From positions 309,486 through 373,485 of IMG/VR virus record IMGVR_UViG_3300042558_004148: a stretch of 64,000 nucleotides of DNA; one strand, given 5' to 3'. The DNA comes from a virus. The position numbers and the translations under genes are program-made. This document shows positions 29,267 through 38,441 of the stretch, piece by piece; the first letter of the stretch is position 1, and every line of letters begins with the position of its first letter. The notes below the pieces were generated by a model. It had not been told where the DNA came from. It did not search any database and was given only the letters and a program-made list of their open reading frames with translations.

Positions 29267-30850
29267 ATGTATGCTAAAACCATATCAACATTATTTCTTA
29301 TTCTCGCATTCAATGTAATTGGATATGGGCAAACATTCACGTATTCTTATACCGATCCATGTACAGGGTCAATAAAATCTCTACAGGTTCCTTCCAATGG
29401 GATCACAGTTAATTATTACGGAGAAATCCAAACATTCCAGCCAATAGATTTTTATAATGGCGGATTTGAAACATGGACACAAAATGTTTATTCCAATTAT
29501 GGGGGGAACAATCCATGCGCAACTATAGTTGGCTTATCGTCAACAGTTAATATTGCACAGAACACCGCTATAAATTTTATAGGTATAGTTAATTCATTAT
29601 CTGCACTTAGCGATATGGCTGCTACTGCAGGATCAACTAATATATTATCCGGCGTGGGGAGTGTACAGAATTCATCAAATGGTGGGAACAATAAAGGTAA
29701 GAATAAACAAACAGGATCTGGAGGAACAACAGGATCTGGTGGTTCTCAAAATCAGGGAGGTAATAATGGAAACAACAGCAGCAATAACGGAAATAGTAAT
29801 GCTAACGGTAGTAATAATACCGGGGGCTCTACAGCTACTAACGGGTCTACGCAATCTAATGACCAAACAACAGGATCTGGAGGAACAACAGGATCTGGAG
29901 GAACAACAGGATCTGGAGGAACAACAGGATCTGGAGGAACAACAGGATCTGGAGGAACAACAGGATCTGGAGGAACAACAGGATCAGGTCAGACAGGCAC
30001 TTCAAGCGGATCAAGTGGATCTACTGGTCAGAATAGCAGCAATACTAATGGGAGCGGGGGTTCCACAGAAGGAGGCAATGGAAAAAGCGAATCTACTACT
30101 ACCACAGAAACCCCTACAGAAAGCGAAGGAAAAACGAATATAGTTGGTGGATCTGTTGCTTCAGTACAAAATTCAACAAACAGCGGTGGCTCACCGTCTA
30201 ATAAAAATGGAAACAGACCAACGATATTAGCCAGTAGTGATTTTGTTGGATTCAATTTCAAGGATTCGGATGTAACCGCAGGTGGTAAAGTAACGGGAGG
30301 TTATACCTCGATGAGATGGGATGGTGCAAGATCATGGGGAATTAATGCAGATTATACAACAGCTATAAAAGGGCCAAACATAACAGGATTCTATGCTTTC
30401 ATTAAAAAGAAAAGAATAGATCTTATATCAGGTACAGTAACATTAGGATTCGATAGAAGATCATCATTGTATGGTACATTAGCTCTTGGTCAAATGTGGA
30501 ATATAGGCAAACGTGGTAAATTTAAAGCAGTTTATATGCTAACTGGATCTTACGGTAATGTATATGGTGAGGAATTTGTAGGTACTGCAGCAATAGCTGG
30601 TACCATGTATGATTTTAAAGTTTCAAAGAGAATAGACATTAAACTTCTGGGATTATATGTTTATGCTCCTTATGTTAGTTATTATAACGATATACTATTA
30701 AAATCACCGCACGTGGTTTTACCTATAGTTGGTACTAATGTAAGTTTAAGTAAGAGATTTAAACTTAACGTAAACTGTGGAGGTGCATGGGCTCTTAATG
30801 AGAATGCACTTAATTATACCATAATGCTAGGAACAAGAATGTTATTATGA
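29267..30850 (+). CDS. Secreted outer-membrane-type protein with Gly/Ser/Thr/Asn-rich repeat region
   Basis: 527 residues. Signal peptide (ending GYGQ), an N-terminal domain to about 120, then a low-complexity region at about 125-320 made of TGSGGT, NGN and SSG units. The C-terminal 200 residues are strand-rich with aromatic girdles (MRWDGARSWGINADY, TGFYAFIKKKRIDLISG, YGTLALGQMWNIG, GTRMLL end). The C-terminal part looks like a small outer-membrane beta barrel. It abuts the CsgG-like gene (no spacer) and overlaps the next start by 4 bases. Confidence 0.62.
   Translation: MYAKTISTLFLILAFNVIGYGQTFTYSYTDPCTGSIKSLQVPSNGITVNYYGEIQTFQPIDFYNGGFETWTQNVYSNYGGNNPCATIVGLSSTVNIAQNTAINFIGIVNSLSALSDMAATAGSTNILSGVGSVQNSSNGGNNKGKNKQTGSGGTTGSGGSQNQGGNNGNNSSNNGNSNANGSNNTGGSTATNGSTQSNDQTTGSGGTTGSGGTTGSGGTTGSGGTTGSGGTTGSGGTTGSGQTGTSSGSSGSTGQNSSNTNGSGGSTEGGNGKSESTTTTETPTESEGKTNIVGGSVASVQNSTNSGGSPSNKNGNRPTILASSDFVGFNFKDSDVTAGGKVTGGYTSMRWDGARSWGINADYTTAIKGPNITGFYAFIKKKRIDLISGTVTLGFDRRSSLYGTLALGQMWNIGKRGKFKAVYMLTGSYGNVYGEEFVGTAAIAGTMYDFKVSKRIDIKLLGLYVYAPYVSYYNDILLKSPHVVLPIVGTNVSLSKRFKLNVNCGGAWALNENALNYTIMLGTRMLL
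29867..29992 (+). repeat. 18-base tandem repeat encoding TTGSGG
   Basis: About seven near-perfect copies of AACAACAGGATCTGGAGG, with two more partial copies near 29708-29742. Likely variable in copy number. Confidence 0.85.
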
Positions 30851-32520
30851 GAAAGTTTATAACCAGTCTAATCGTAATTCTGATAACATGTGCTACTTAT
30901 GCGCAAACGTTTTCCTATTCGGGATACATCTATAACGCGAATGGTACAGGAGCAGTAAATGTTCCAGTAAAGCTATATAAAAGAACAACCCCAACTTTAA
31001 CCGGATTTACCTCACAAACTAATTACAATGGTCACTCATATTATCGTTCAACAGGTTCTATGACATGGACTGCTGCTAAAACTGCTTGTGAAAATATGGG
31101 TGGACATCTTGCTACAGTTTCAAATGCAGCTGAGAATAATTTTCTCTTTAATACATGGCCATCAGGTTGGATTGGATATTATCAAGATAAAGTTGCTGGA
31201 TATACTTATTCTGAACCTTTAGGTGGATATCGATGGACAGAAACTCAAGTAACTGCAAATAGAGTAGCAGATTATGACGTTTCATCATATTCTTCAGGTT
31301 CGACCCTAGTTGATATCAAAGGAGGATTTAATGCTACTTTATACAATTCACCGACATATACAAGTACTGGTGGTAAGTATCTAAGCTTCAATGGAGCTAA
31401 TCAATATGCAATAACCGGAAACTTGGCTTCGGCAATGGGAAATACCAATCACATCACTTTGTTTGCTTGGGTTTATCCTACAGGGAATGGCGTTATTGTT
31501 AACGAACTAGGAACTGGAAGTCCTACATCCGGTTGGCATGAATCTGTTATAGAAATTACTGGAGGAAACACATTGAGAGTTGGATTTTGGACAGGAATTG
31601 GAATTCAACAATTAAGTACTACTATTACACTTAATGCTTGGCATTTAGTAGCAATAACTTATAATGGAACAACCATGAAAGGTTATTTAGATAATGTTAA
31701 TTTCGGATCTGTTAATTTTCAGAGAGAAGCTGCACATTTATATTCAGGAAATGGAGAATTTTTTGGAATAGGATTGACTGAAACTACTAATATGGGAAGT
31801 GGTGCTTATGGATCTTTTAGATTAGGAGATTTTCAAGTTTTTAATAGAGCTTTAACTGCCGATGAATTAGATAGAACATACAATTTATATGCATATAGAT
31901 ACAAGCTAAATCAATATGTTAATTGGAATGGCGGAGAACCTAATAACTCAGGAAATGAAGATTACGCTCAATTCGTAGGTAATGGACAATGGAATGATCT
32001 ACCGAACACTACTCTCCCTTATGTAATTGAATTTGATTATATCAACGATTTTACTCCTTGGGCTTTATATCAAACGGTCTATACAAATTCTAATGGATAT
32101 TATTCTTTTAGTCAATCAACGAATCCTGCAACTGAATGGTATATAAAAGTTGATGCACCTACTCCAATTACTACTCACCAAACATCAGATTTAAGTTCAA
32201 TAGGCAATATTGTAATTGGAACAACCACAAGAAAATCTATACATTGGAATATGTTTGACGTAAACAATGATGGCAAAATTACAATATCCGATTCATATTA
32301 TGTTTGGGGAAAGAAAAACGGGATATTTCCTAGCTGGATTGGATCTCAACCATCCTCACTTTATACTGTTTCCCAATTTAACTCATTGAATTCAGGAACA
32401 GTAAATTTAAAATCAATCTACCCCGGAGTAAGTTCATTTACGATATCCACCCCGGTCAGTGGGGGGTCTACAAATTATTATCTAATCGCTCCTGGATTTT
32501 CGGGACAGGTAACATATTAA
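30847..32520 (+). CDS. Secreted C-type lectin protein with domains nested inside one another
   Basis: 557 residues, signal peptide ending TYAQ. An outer CnaB-like strand set starts at about 22-50 (YSGYIYNANGTGAVNVPVKLY) and resumes at about 400-440 (YTNSNGYYSFSQS, WYIKVDAP). Inserted in it is a C-type lectin domain: first half about 60-134 (GHSYYRSTGSMTWTAAKTAC, GGHLATVSN, GYRWTETQ), second half about 355-395 (YVNWNGGEPNNSGNEDYAQF, GQWNDLP). Inserted in the lectin is a LamG domain at about 138-350. A dockerin-like segment follows (DVNNDGKITISDSYYVWG), similar to that at 25668. Probably a secreted surface glycan-binding protein. Confidence 0.75.
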   Translation: MRKFITSLIVILITCATYAQTFSYSGYIYNANGTGAVNVPVKLYKRTTPTLTGFTSQTNYNGHSYYRSTGSMTWTAAKTACENMGGHLATVSNAAENNFLFNTWPSGWIGYYQDKVAGYTYSEPLGGYRWTETQVTANRVADYDVSSYSSGSTLVDIKGGFNATLYNSPTYTSTGGKYLSFNGANQYAITGNLASAMGNTNHITLFAWVYPTGNGVIVNELGTGSPTSGWHESVIEITGGNTLRVGFWTGIGIQQLSTTITLNAWHLVAITYNGTTMKGYLDNVNFGSVNFQREAAHLYSGNGEFFGIGLTETTNMGSGAYGSFRLGDFQVFNRALTADELDRTYNLYAYRYKLNQYVNWNGGEPNNSGNEDYAQFVGNGQWNDLPNTTLPYVIEFDYINDFTPWALYQTVYTNSNGYYSFSQSTNPATEWYIKVDAPTPITTHQTSDLSSIGNIVIGTTTRKSIHWNMFDVNNDGKITISDSYYVWGKKNGIFPSWIGSQPSSLYTVSQFNSLNSGTVNLKSIYPGVSSFTISTPVSGGSTNYYLIAPGFSGQVTY

Positions 32521-32542
32521 ATAAAAAATAAAATACTAACTA

Positions 32543-32998
32543 ATGAGAAATTTATTATTTTTACTACTTCTGATGCCAGTTATGGCATTTACACAAACAG
32601 AAATATGTGTTAAGATTGATTCGGTTTATTCTACTGCTAAATTAAGGGAGATGGGAAATAGAGATATCAGATTTGGTATCCAACAAATAGCTGAGGATAT
32701 ATTATCCGAAAAATATTGTCTTTCAGAAAAAGGAAATCCTATGGAAATAGAGGTTTATTATTTCGGTATACCTAAAAAATCATTAAGGATAGCAGGCATG
32801 GAAAAAACCAATCAAATAACACAGGTTGGTATTAGAATATATTACAATGGGATTAAATACGAGGGTCTGGGTGAATCAGATACCGAGGTTAGAGCAGTAA
32901 TGATAGAACTGGTTGATGGACAAGTACCATTCTCTAAGATGACAGTATCGAATGCTATAAAAAAAGCAATAATAGATGCTGTAAACAAGATAGAATAA
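32543..32998 (+). CDS. Small secreted protein resembling the C-terminal half of the CsgG-like protein
   Basis: 151 residues, signal peptide ending AFTQ. The order IEVYYFGIPKK, TNQITQVGIRIYYNGIKYEGLGES, then a terminal helix (SNAIKKAIIDAVNKI) parallels residues about 130-239 of the protein at 28547. The N-terminal half is shorter. Possibly an accessory periplasmic partner. Last gene of the surface module. Confidence 0.5.
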   Translation: MRNLLFLLLLMPVMAFTQTEICVKIDSVYSTAKLREMGNRDIRFGIQQIAEDILSEKYCLSEKGNPMEIEVYYFGIPKKSLRIAGMEKTNQITQVGIRIYYNGIKYEGLGESDTEVRAVMIELVDGQVPFSKMTVSNAIKKAIIDAVNKIE

Positions 32999-33002
32999 TA
33001 AA

Positions 33003-33011
33003 GATATATAC
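33003..33011 (+). promoter_or_regulatory. GATATATA-class promoter box
   Basis: GATATATAC, 22 bases before the fibre gene at 33034. Confidence 0.45.
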
Positions 33012-33033
33012 AGAAAGAAAATAAAGAACCGAA

Positions 33034-33708
33034 ATGGCTTATCGAATAATATTAAGAAGAGACACCACTCAAAATTGGGAATCTAATAATCCCGTATTAC
33101 TTTCGGGCGAACCTGGGTATGAAACGGACACTGGAATACTAAGAGTCGGTGATGGACTAACAACTTGGAAGGATCTAAATCCATATTATGGTGTTACAGG
33201 ACCGATTGGTGTTACAGGTTCCACTGGAGCTACTGGAGCAATGGGAGTTACTGGAGCTACTGGACCTTCAGGAGGACCGGTTGGAGCTACTGGACCGGTT
33301 GGAGCTACTGGAGCAATAGGAGCTACTGGAGCAATAGGAGCTACTGGAGCAATAGGAGCTACTGGAGAAGTTGGAGCTACTGGAGCAATAGGAGCTACTG
33401 GAGCAATAGGAGCTACTGGAGCAATAGGAGCTACTGGAGCAATAGGAGCTACTGGAGCAATAGGAGCTACTGGAGCAATAGGAGCTACTGGAGCAATAGG
33501 AGCTACTGGAGCAATAGGAGCTACTGGAGAAGTTGGAGCTACTGGAGAAGTTGGAGCTACTGGAGCAATAGGAGCTACTGGAGCAATAGGAGCTACTGGA
33601 GCATCTATAGAATTTTCTTCTACTCAACCTGGCAATACTGCTTCGCCCTCCACATGGGGAGAAATAACGATAGGAGCTACAGCATATTACATACCTCTGT
33701 ATTTATAA
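33034..33708 (+). CDS. Short collagen-like fibre with Mtd_N-type head
   Basis: 224 residues. The N-terminal 50 ([41 protein letters not shown]) form the small beta domain found at the start of many phage tail-fibre proteins (Mtd N-terminal type). Residues about 55-190 are Gly-x-y collagen-like repeats, mostly GATGAI. The last 30 residues ([22 protein letters not shown]) are a typical trimer tip. Paralogous heads occur at 33822 and 60508. Confidence 0.82.
   Translation: MAYRIILRRDTTQNWESNNPVLLSGEPGYETDTGILRVGDGLTTWKDLNPYYGVTGPIGVTGSTGATGAMGVTGATGPSGGPVGATGPVGATGAIGATGAIGATGAIGATGEVGATGAIGATGAIGATGAIGATGAIGATGAIGATGAIGATGAIGATGAIGATGEVGATGEVGATGAIGATGAIGATGASIEFSSTQPGNTASPSTWGEITIGATAYYIPLYL
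33284..33603 (+). repeat. 18-base tandem repeat encoding GATGAI
   Basis: GGAGCTACTGGAGCAATA is repeated about 17 times with a few variants (GAAGTT or CCGGTT replacing GCAATA). Near identity of copies implies recent expansion. Confidence 0.92.
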
Positions 33709-33724
33709 TATAATTAGAAACCAG

Positions 33725-33753
33725 AAAAACCCGATATTATATGTCGGGTTTTT
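33725..33753 (+). terminator. Intrinsic terminator
   Basis: AAAAACCCGA pairs with TCGGGTTTTT across TATTATATG. Confidence 0.88.
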
Positions 33754-33784
33754 CGTGTTTCTAATTTAAGTATATGTTAATATG

Positions 33785-33793
33785 GATATATAC
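33785..33793 (+). promoter_or_regulatory. GATATATA-class promoter box
   Basis: GATATATAC, 28 bases before the fibre gene at 33822. Confidence 0.45.
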
Positions 33794-33821
33794 TTAATCA
33801 TAAATAAAATACATCAAAAAG

Positions 33822-35381
33822 ATGCCTTATAGAATATTACTTAGAAGAGATAACGCATTAAGCTGGGCATATAATGACCCGGTTTTAATGACAGGTGAAC
33901 CTGGATACGAAACAGATACCAATAAATTTAAAATCGGAGACGGACAGGCACCTTGGTCGCAATTGCCATATTATTCTGGAGTAACTGGAGGTACCGGTCC
34001 GATCGGACCCATTGGTATAACAGGAGCTACGGGTGCTAATGGATCTAGCGGTACCTCAGGTAGTTCTGGTACTAGCGGTACTAGCGGTACTAACGGTACT
34101 TCCGGAGTGAATGGTGCTGGATTAAGTTCTAAATCTGGAACCGTTTCATCTGGTGATACCGGATGGGTTGGTCCTGTCTATGATGTTGTCTTCGCTCAGT
34201 CATTCGGGTCTACAAATTATTCCATTTCTGTTGATGTTACAAATAGTGGTCCAATAACAATAACAAATAAGACCTCTTCCGGGTTTAGAGTTGCGACGGG
34301 GATGTTTGCCGAGAATTTTGATTGGATTGCGATTGCTAATGGTGAAAGTGTGGTACCAAGTTCAAGTGGCACATCAGGTTCAAGCGGTACCTCAGGTTCA
34401 AGCGGTACATCAGGTTCATCGGGAACTGCTGGTACTAGTGGTACTTCAGGAACTAATGGATCTTCAGGTACTGATGGATCATCTGGAACTAATGGATCAT
34501 CGGGAACTAATGGTACCTCAGGCACAGACGGAACTTCAGGAACATCTGGTACTAGTGGAAGTAGTGGAACATCAGGAAGCAGTGGAAGCAGTGGAACTAA
34601 TGGAAGCAGTGGAACTAATGGAAGTAGCGGGGTTTCACCTGGATATAATCCAATCCCATATAAATACGAAAATGCAGGGGATGTAACTATAAACAGTGAC
34701 GGGACGGATCCATTAAATACCGGAAGAATGATAGGGTCCGGTATTACATATACTCCATCCAGTATAGGAACTATTGGCATCTCATTTTCATTTGGTGTAA
34801 ATATCACATCAGATTTTGTACCTCTTGATAATTATGCATTCTCTATACGATATGGGACTGGAACACCTCCAATAACTAGTGATCAATTAACAGGAACACC
34901 GATAGCTACCCAAATATACGAAACATTCAATGGACAGTCCGCAGTAACTAATATGTATATAAATTCGGTACTTACCGGATTAACTATAGGTACAGATTAC
35001 TGGTTTGATTTATCAGTAACTTCAACAGAACAGAATCCACCAACAGCAAGATTCAATGGTTCGAATATAACATGTAGTATATTGGAATTAAGTGGTGGAA
35101 TTGGAGCAACTGGTCCTATTGGTGGATCAGGTACCGGAGCAAATATATATTACGGTGACCAAACAATAACATCAGGAAATAAGGTAATTGTAAATACCAT
35201 AGAGGTATATTCAGGCAATATATTAACACTTAATTCACCTATAGTGGATGTACCAGCAATATTTAAAATCTCCGATTATTCAGCTCTTAACTTTACTGAT
35301 GATATAGGTGCCTCCGCAGGTGGTGTACCAACAGGAGGTATCTATCATAATGCTGGAGCAGTAAGGATAAGATTAACTTAA
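33822..35381 (+). CDS. Collagen-like tail fibre with Mtd_N-type head and C-terminal domains
   Basis: 519 residues. The head at 1-55 is like the preceding gene ([37 protein letters not shown]). A first G-x-y block (GTSGTNGTSG) runs to about 103. A small beta domain follows at about 105-180 (WVGPVYDVVFAQSFGSTNYS), then a second block GTSGSSGT to about 275. A larger beta-rich C-terminal region runs to 519, with a short G-x-y remnant near 425 (GIGATGPIGGSG). Very likely a virion fibre or decoration. The repeat blocks are Ser/Thr-rich and could carry glycans. Confidence 0.8.
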   Translation: MPYRILLRRDNALSWAYNDPVLMTGEPGYETDTNKFKIGDGQAPWSQLPYYSGVTGGTGPIGPIGITGATGANGSSGTSGSSGTSGTSGTNGTSGVNGAGLSSKSGTVSSGDTGWVGPVYDVVFAQSFGSTNYSISVDVTNSGPITITNKTSSGFRVATGMFAENFDWIAIANGESVVPSSSGTSGSSGTSGSSGTSGSSGTAGTSGTSGTNGSSGTDGSSGTNGSSGTNGTSGTDGTSGTSGTSGSSGTSGSSGSSGTNGSSGTNGSSGVSPGYNPIPYKYENAGDVTINSDGTDPLNTGRMIGSGITYTPSSIGTIGISFSFGVNITSDFVPLDNYAFSIRYGTGTPPITSDQLTGTPIATQIYETFNGQSAVTNMYINSVLTGLTIGTDYWFDLSVTSTEQNPPTARFNGSNITCSILELSGGIGATGPIGGSGTGANIYYGDQTITSGNKVIVNTIEVYSGNILTLNSPIVDVPAIFKISDYSALNFTDDIGASAGGVPTGGIYHNAGAVRIRLT

Positions 35382-35402
35382 AATAAAAATAGTATATAAT
35401 AC

Positions 35403-35429
35403 AAAATCCGGATATCCGGATTTTTTTTT
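35403..35429 (+). terminator. Intrinsic terminator
   Basis: AAAATCCGG pairs with CCGGATTTT across ATAT, followed by a long T run. Confidence 0.88.
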
Positions 35430-35447
35430 GAAATAAACTCCCTTTTA

Positions 35448-35480
35448 TTTTTATATTGCCGGAATATTACACTACTTTTG
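35448..35480 (+). promoter_or_regulatory. N15-TTTG class promoter of the ClpC-like gene
   Basis: A T-rich stretch (TTTTATTTTTATATTGCCG), 15 bases, TTTG, with -7 octamer TACTTTTG. Upstream box slightly divergent but spacing exact. Confidence 0.65.
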
Positions 35481-35515
35481 CATAAAATAAAGGATCTAAT
35501 CTTATTATATAAAAT

Positions 35516-37582
35516 ATGAATTACAACGAAAACGAGGATGATGATTTAGCATCAGCATACAAATCAAAGAAGGGGGTAAAAACTCCCATATTAGATTCTT
35601 ATTCTAGAGACTTAACAGAGATGGCGATTAGAGGTGAATTAGATCCAATAATCGGTAGAGACGAAGAAATAGAGAGAGTTTCACAGATCCTCTCCAGGAG
35701 AAAGAAAAATAATCCAGTTTTAATTGGAGAACCCGGTGTTGGTAAATCAGCAATTGCCGAAGGATTAGCATTAAAAATAGTACAAAGGAAGGTTTCAAGA
35801 AGTCTACTCAATAAAAGGGTACTTACTTTGGATTTAGGTTCAATGGTGGCAGGAACCAAATATAGAGGCCAATTTGAGGAAAGAGTAAAGGGGATACTAG
35901 AGGAGCTCAGAAACAATAAGGATATAATAATCTTCATAGATGAAATTCATACCATGGTCGGAGCTGGCGGTGCATCGGGTTCATTGGATGCTTCCAATAT
36001 GTTTAAGCCACCATTAGCTAGAGGCGAGATACAATGCATCGGGGCAACCACGCTGAATGAATATAGACAGAACATAGAAAAGGATGGTGCACTAGAAAGA
36101 AGATTTCAGAAAGTTATTGTAAATCCTCCAGATGCAGAAACTACCATAGAGATACTAGAAAACATAAAAAGTAAATATGAGGATTATCATAATGTAAAAT
36201 ATACGGATGAAGCCATATTAAATTGTGTGAAACTTACTGAAAGATATATTACTGATCGAAATTTTCCCGATAAGGCATTAGATGCACTTGATGAAGCAGG
36301 AAGTAGAACACAGCTTAGCGATGTTAAAATTCCAGACAGCATAACTAATTTGGAAACCAGCCTTATTAAAGTAACTGAGGAAAAAGATAAATCTGTAAAA
36401 AAGCAAGATTATGAGGGTGCTGCTAAATACAGAGATCAGGAAAGAAAAATTAGATTATCTCTGGATCTTGAAATAAAGTCATGGGAAGAAAAACTTAAGG
36501 CGAAAAGAAAAGTTGTTGATGGTGAAAGAGTAGCGGAAGTAGTTTCGATGATGTCAGGGGTTCCTCTTAAGAAAGTTTCAGAGGTTGAAAACGAAAGGCT
36601 CTACAGGATGAATGATGAATTACGTGGAAAAGTAATAGGTCAAGATCATGCTATAGAAAAAATTGCTAGGGCTATCCTTAGAAATAGAATGGGACTGAAA
36701 GATCCAAATAAACCAATAGGATCATTTATGCTATTAGGACCTACCGGAGTTGGTAAAACCCAATTGGCGAAAGAATTATCTAAATATATGTTTGGAGATA
36801 CTGACTCATTAATAAGAGTTGATATGAGTGAATATATGGAAAAATTTGACGTATCTAAATTAACGGGAGCTCCTCCAGGATACGTTGGACACGAAGACGG
36901 AGGACAATTAACCGAGAAAATAAGAAGAAAACCATATTCAATAGTACTTTTTGATGAAATTGAAAAGGCACACCCCGAGATATTTAATACACTACTCCAG
37001 ATACTGGATGAAGGTCATATCACAGATAGTATGGGGAGAAAAATAAACTTCAAGAATACGTTAATCATATTGACCTCTAATATAGGCCAAAGAAAATTGC
37101 AAGAATTTGGTGGCGGTGTCGGGTTTTCAACAGCAACAAAGGAAAACTATGCTGAAATGGAAAATGAAATGTTTCTTAGAAAAGAACTTGAGAAGAAGTT
37201 TTCCCCTGAATTTATAAATAGATTGGATGATATAGTTTATTTTAAAACATTAGAAAAGAAAGATCTACTTCAAATACTTGATGTTGAATTGGATAAGGTT
37301 ATTCCTAGATTAGAATCACTAGGATTTAAAGTTAAAATAGCTGATGATCTTAAAGATAAAATATGTGAAGCTGGATATAATCCAAAATTTGGTGCTAGAC
37401 CATTAAAAAGAATAGTACAGAAATATATTGAGGATACATTAGCTGATCTGATGGTACAAAATAAAATACCACAGGAAAGCACAGTTACATTATCATATGA
37501 CAAAGAGAAAGATGGTGGTATACAGAATCCAGTAAAATTTAAGATACTACAGAAAAGGAAAAGAAAAGATGATATGGCATAG
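35516..37582 (+). CDS. ClpC/ClpB-like double AAA+ ATPase without an N-terminal Clp domain
   Basis: 688 residues. The first AAA+ module starts almost at once (residues about 25-260): Walker A GEPGVGKS at 71-78 and Walker B IIFIDEIH at about 138. A UVR-like linker (DYEGAAKYRDQERK, about 300) takes the place of a long ClpB coiled coil, as in ClpC. The second module has Walker A GPTGVGKT at about 408 and the FSPEFINRLDDIVYF sensor region. A VGF tripeptide near residue 535 lies where ClpC carries its ClpP-docking loop. The missing N-domain means host adaptors cannot bind in the usual way. It may redirect host ClpP or act as an unfoldase in virion assembly. Confidence 0.88.
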   Translation: MNYNENEDDDLASAYKSKKGVKTPILDSYSRDLTEMAIRGELDPIIGRDEEIERVSQILSRRKKNNPVLIGEPGVGKSAIAEGLALKIVQRKVSRSLLNKRVLTLDLGSMVAGTKYRGQFEERVKGILEELRNNKDIIIFIDEIHTMVGAGGASGSLDASNMFKPPLARGEIQCIGATTLNEYRQNIEKDGALERRFQKVIVNPPDAETTIEILENIKSKYEDYHNVKYTDEAILNCVKLTERYITDRNFPDKALDALDEAGSRTQLSDVKIPDSITNLETSLIKVTEEKDKSVKKQDYEGAAKYRDQERKIRLSLDLEIKSWEEKLKAKRKVVDGERVAEVVSMMSGVPLKKVSEVENERLYRMNDELRGKVIGQDHAIEKIARAILRNRMGLKDPNKPIGSFMLLGPTGVGKTQLAKELSKYMFGDTDSLIRVDMSEYMEKFDVSKLTGAPPGYVGHEDGGQLTEKIRRKPYSIVLFDEIEKAHPEIFNTLLQILDEGHITDSMGRKINFKNTLIILTSNIGQRKLQEFGGGVGFSTATKENYAEMENEMFLRKELEKKFSPEFINRLDDIVYFKTLEKKDLLQILDVELDKVIPRLESLGFKVKIADDLKDKICEAGYNPKFGARPLKRIVQKYIEDTLADLMVQNKIPQESTVTLSYDKEKDGGIQNPVKFKILQKRKRKDDMA

Positions 37583-37605
37583 AGTCATTAGAATCATGTG
37601 ATCCA

Positions 37606-37642
37606 AAAAAACCATTCAATTTATATATTGAATGGTTTTTTT
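37606..37642 (+). terminator. Intrinsic terminator
   Basis: AAAAAACCATTCAAT pairs with ATTGAATGGTTTTTT across TTATAT. Confidence 0.9.
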
Positions 37643-37688
37643 GTATATTTCTTTATATCAGTTATATATCTTAAAATATAGATAATTA

Positions 37689-37889
37689 ATGAACAATAAA
37701 AAATATAAAGATGATGTAATAAAAGAAAATGTTATACTAAAAAGTAAAATAGCATATTCTATAGGGTCTCTTGAAACGGTAAGTTATTTATTGAAAAATG
37801 ATGATCCTGAAACGATAGTTAAAAATACGGAGCATCTTAAATTTACAGTGTCAAGAATACTCGAGGATCTTAAAAAAGATATAGCTTAG
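37689..37889 (+). CDS. Small hypothetical helical protein
   Basis: 66 residues, charged and helical (KSKIAYSIGSLETVSYLLKN). Its end overlaps the convergent HAD gene by four bases. An AT-rich ATATATC/ATATAG region lies just upstream. Not recognised. Confidence 0.5.
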   Translation: MNNKKYKDDVIKENVILKSKIAYSIGSLETVSYLLKNDDPETIVKNTEHLKFTVSRILEDLKKDIA

Positions 37890-38437
37890 CCCACTTTTAC
37901 TAATTTTATTTTAGCCCCTCTATATCCATTAACCTCCATGGCTAATCTAAGATTTTCATCATTATCATCGAAAAATGTGAGATTGGTATAACCGGAATCT
38001 ATTATATCTGATATAGCTTTTTGCTTTCTTTCCGCTATATTTCCGCTATAATTAAATTTGGGATCATTAATTGCTATTACGAGATCGGGATGTATGTCTA
38101 TCCTATTACAAAGAAAGAAATCCCTAACCAGATCGGATGAACTTCTTGCGGTAAGTATAGATACGGGTATACCCCTCCTATAGTAATTTTTTAATTTATT
38201 GAATATAAAATGAATAAATTCACCCTGCCTTAATATTTCCGGGCAATCAAAATCGTCGAAATTTAATATATGGGAGGAGCTATTCTCGAAGCTATTGAAC
38301 TCATCCGGAGTCATTTCTCGTATAACTTTTTTAGTTACTCTACTGACTATTTTAATTTTAGCGTCAGTTTTAATCAGAGTGTCATCCAGGTCAAATATAA
38401 CTATACGGTCCCCTTTGATATCTTTAAGTTTATTCAT
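37886..38437 (-). CDS. HAD-family phosphatase
   Basis: 183 residues. IVIFDLDDTLIKTD at about 12-25 is HAD motif I (two catalytic Asp), SILTARSSSD at about 95 is motif II and FFDDNDENL at about 150 is motif III. Size and lack of a large cap fit small HAD phosphatases, or the phosphatase domain of polynucleotide kinase-like phage proteins. The substrate is unknown. It lies beside the galactosyltransferase on the same strand, so a sugar phosphate is one possibility, an RNA or DNA 3'-phosphate another. Confidence 0.82.
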   Translation of the reverse strand: MNKLKDIKGDRIVIFDLDDTLIKTDAKIKIVSRVTKKVIREMTPDEFNSFENSSSHILNFDDFDCPEILRQGEFIHFIFNKLKNYYRRGIPVSILTARSSSDLVRDFFLCNRIDIHPDLVIAINDPKFNYSGNIAERKQKAISDIIDSGYTNLTFFDDNDENLRLAMEVNGYRGAKIKLVKVG

Positions 38438-38441
38438 CCGA

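Noticed and set aside
33284-33603. Regular 18-base repeats resembling a CRISPR-like array
   Set aside because: There are no unique spacers, the unit is in frame and encodes a collagen-like shaft, and no cas genes are near.
33165-33713. ORFs of the SYWSNR and CSSSSY type on both strands at the GATGAI repeat
   Set aside because: Repeat shadows of the fibre gene. They have no start context and no non-repeat domain.
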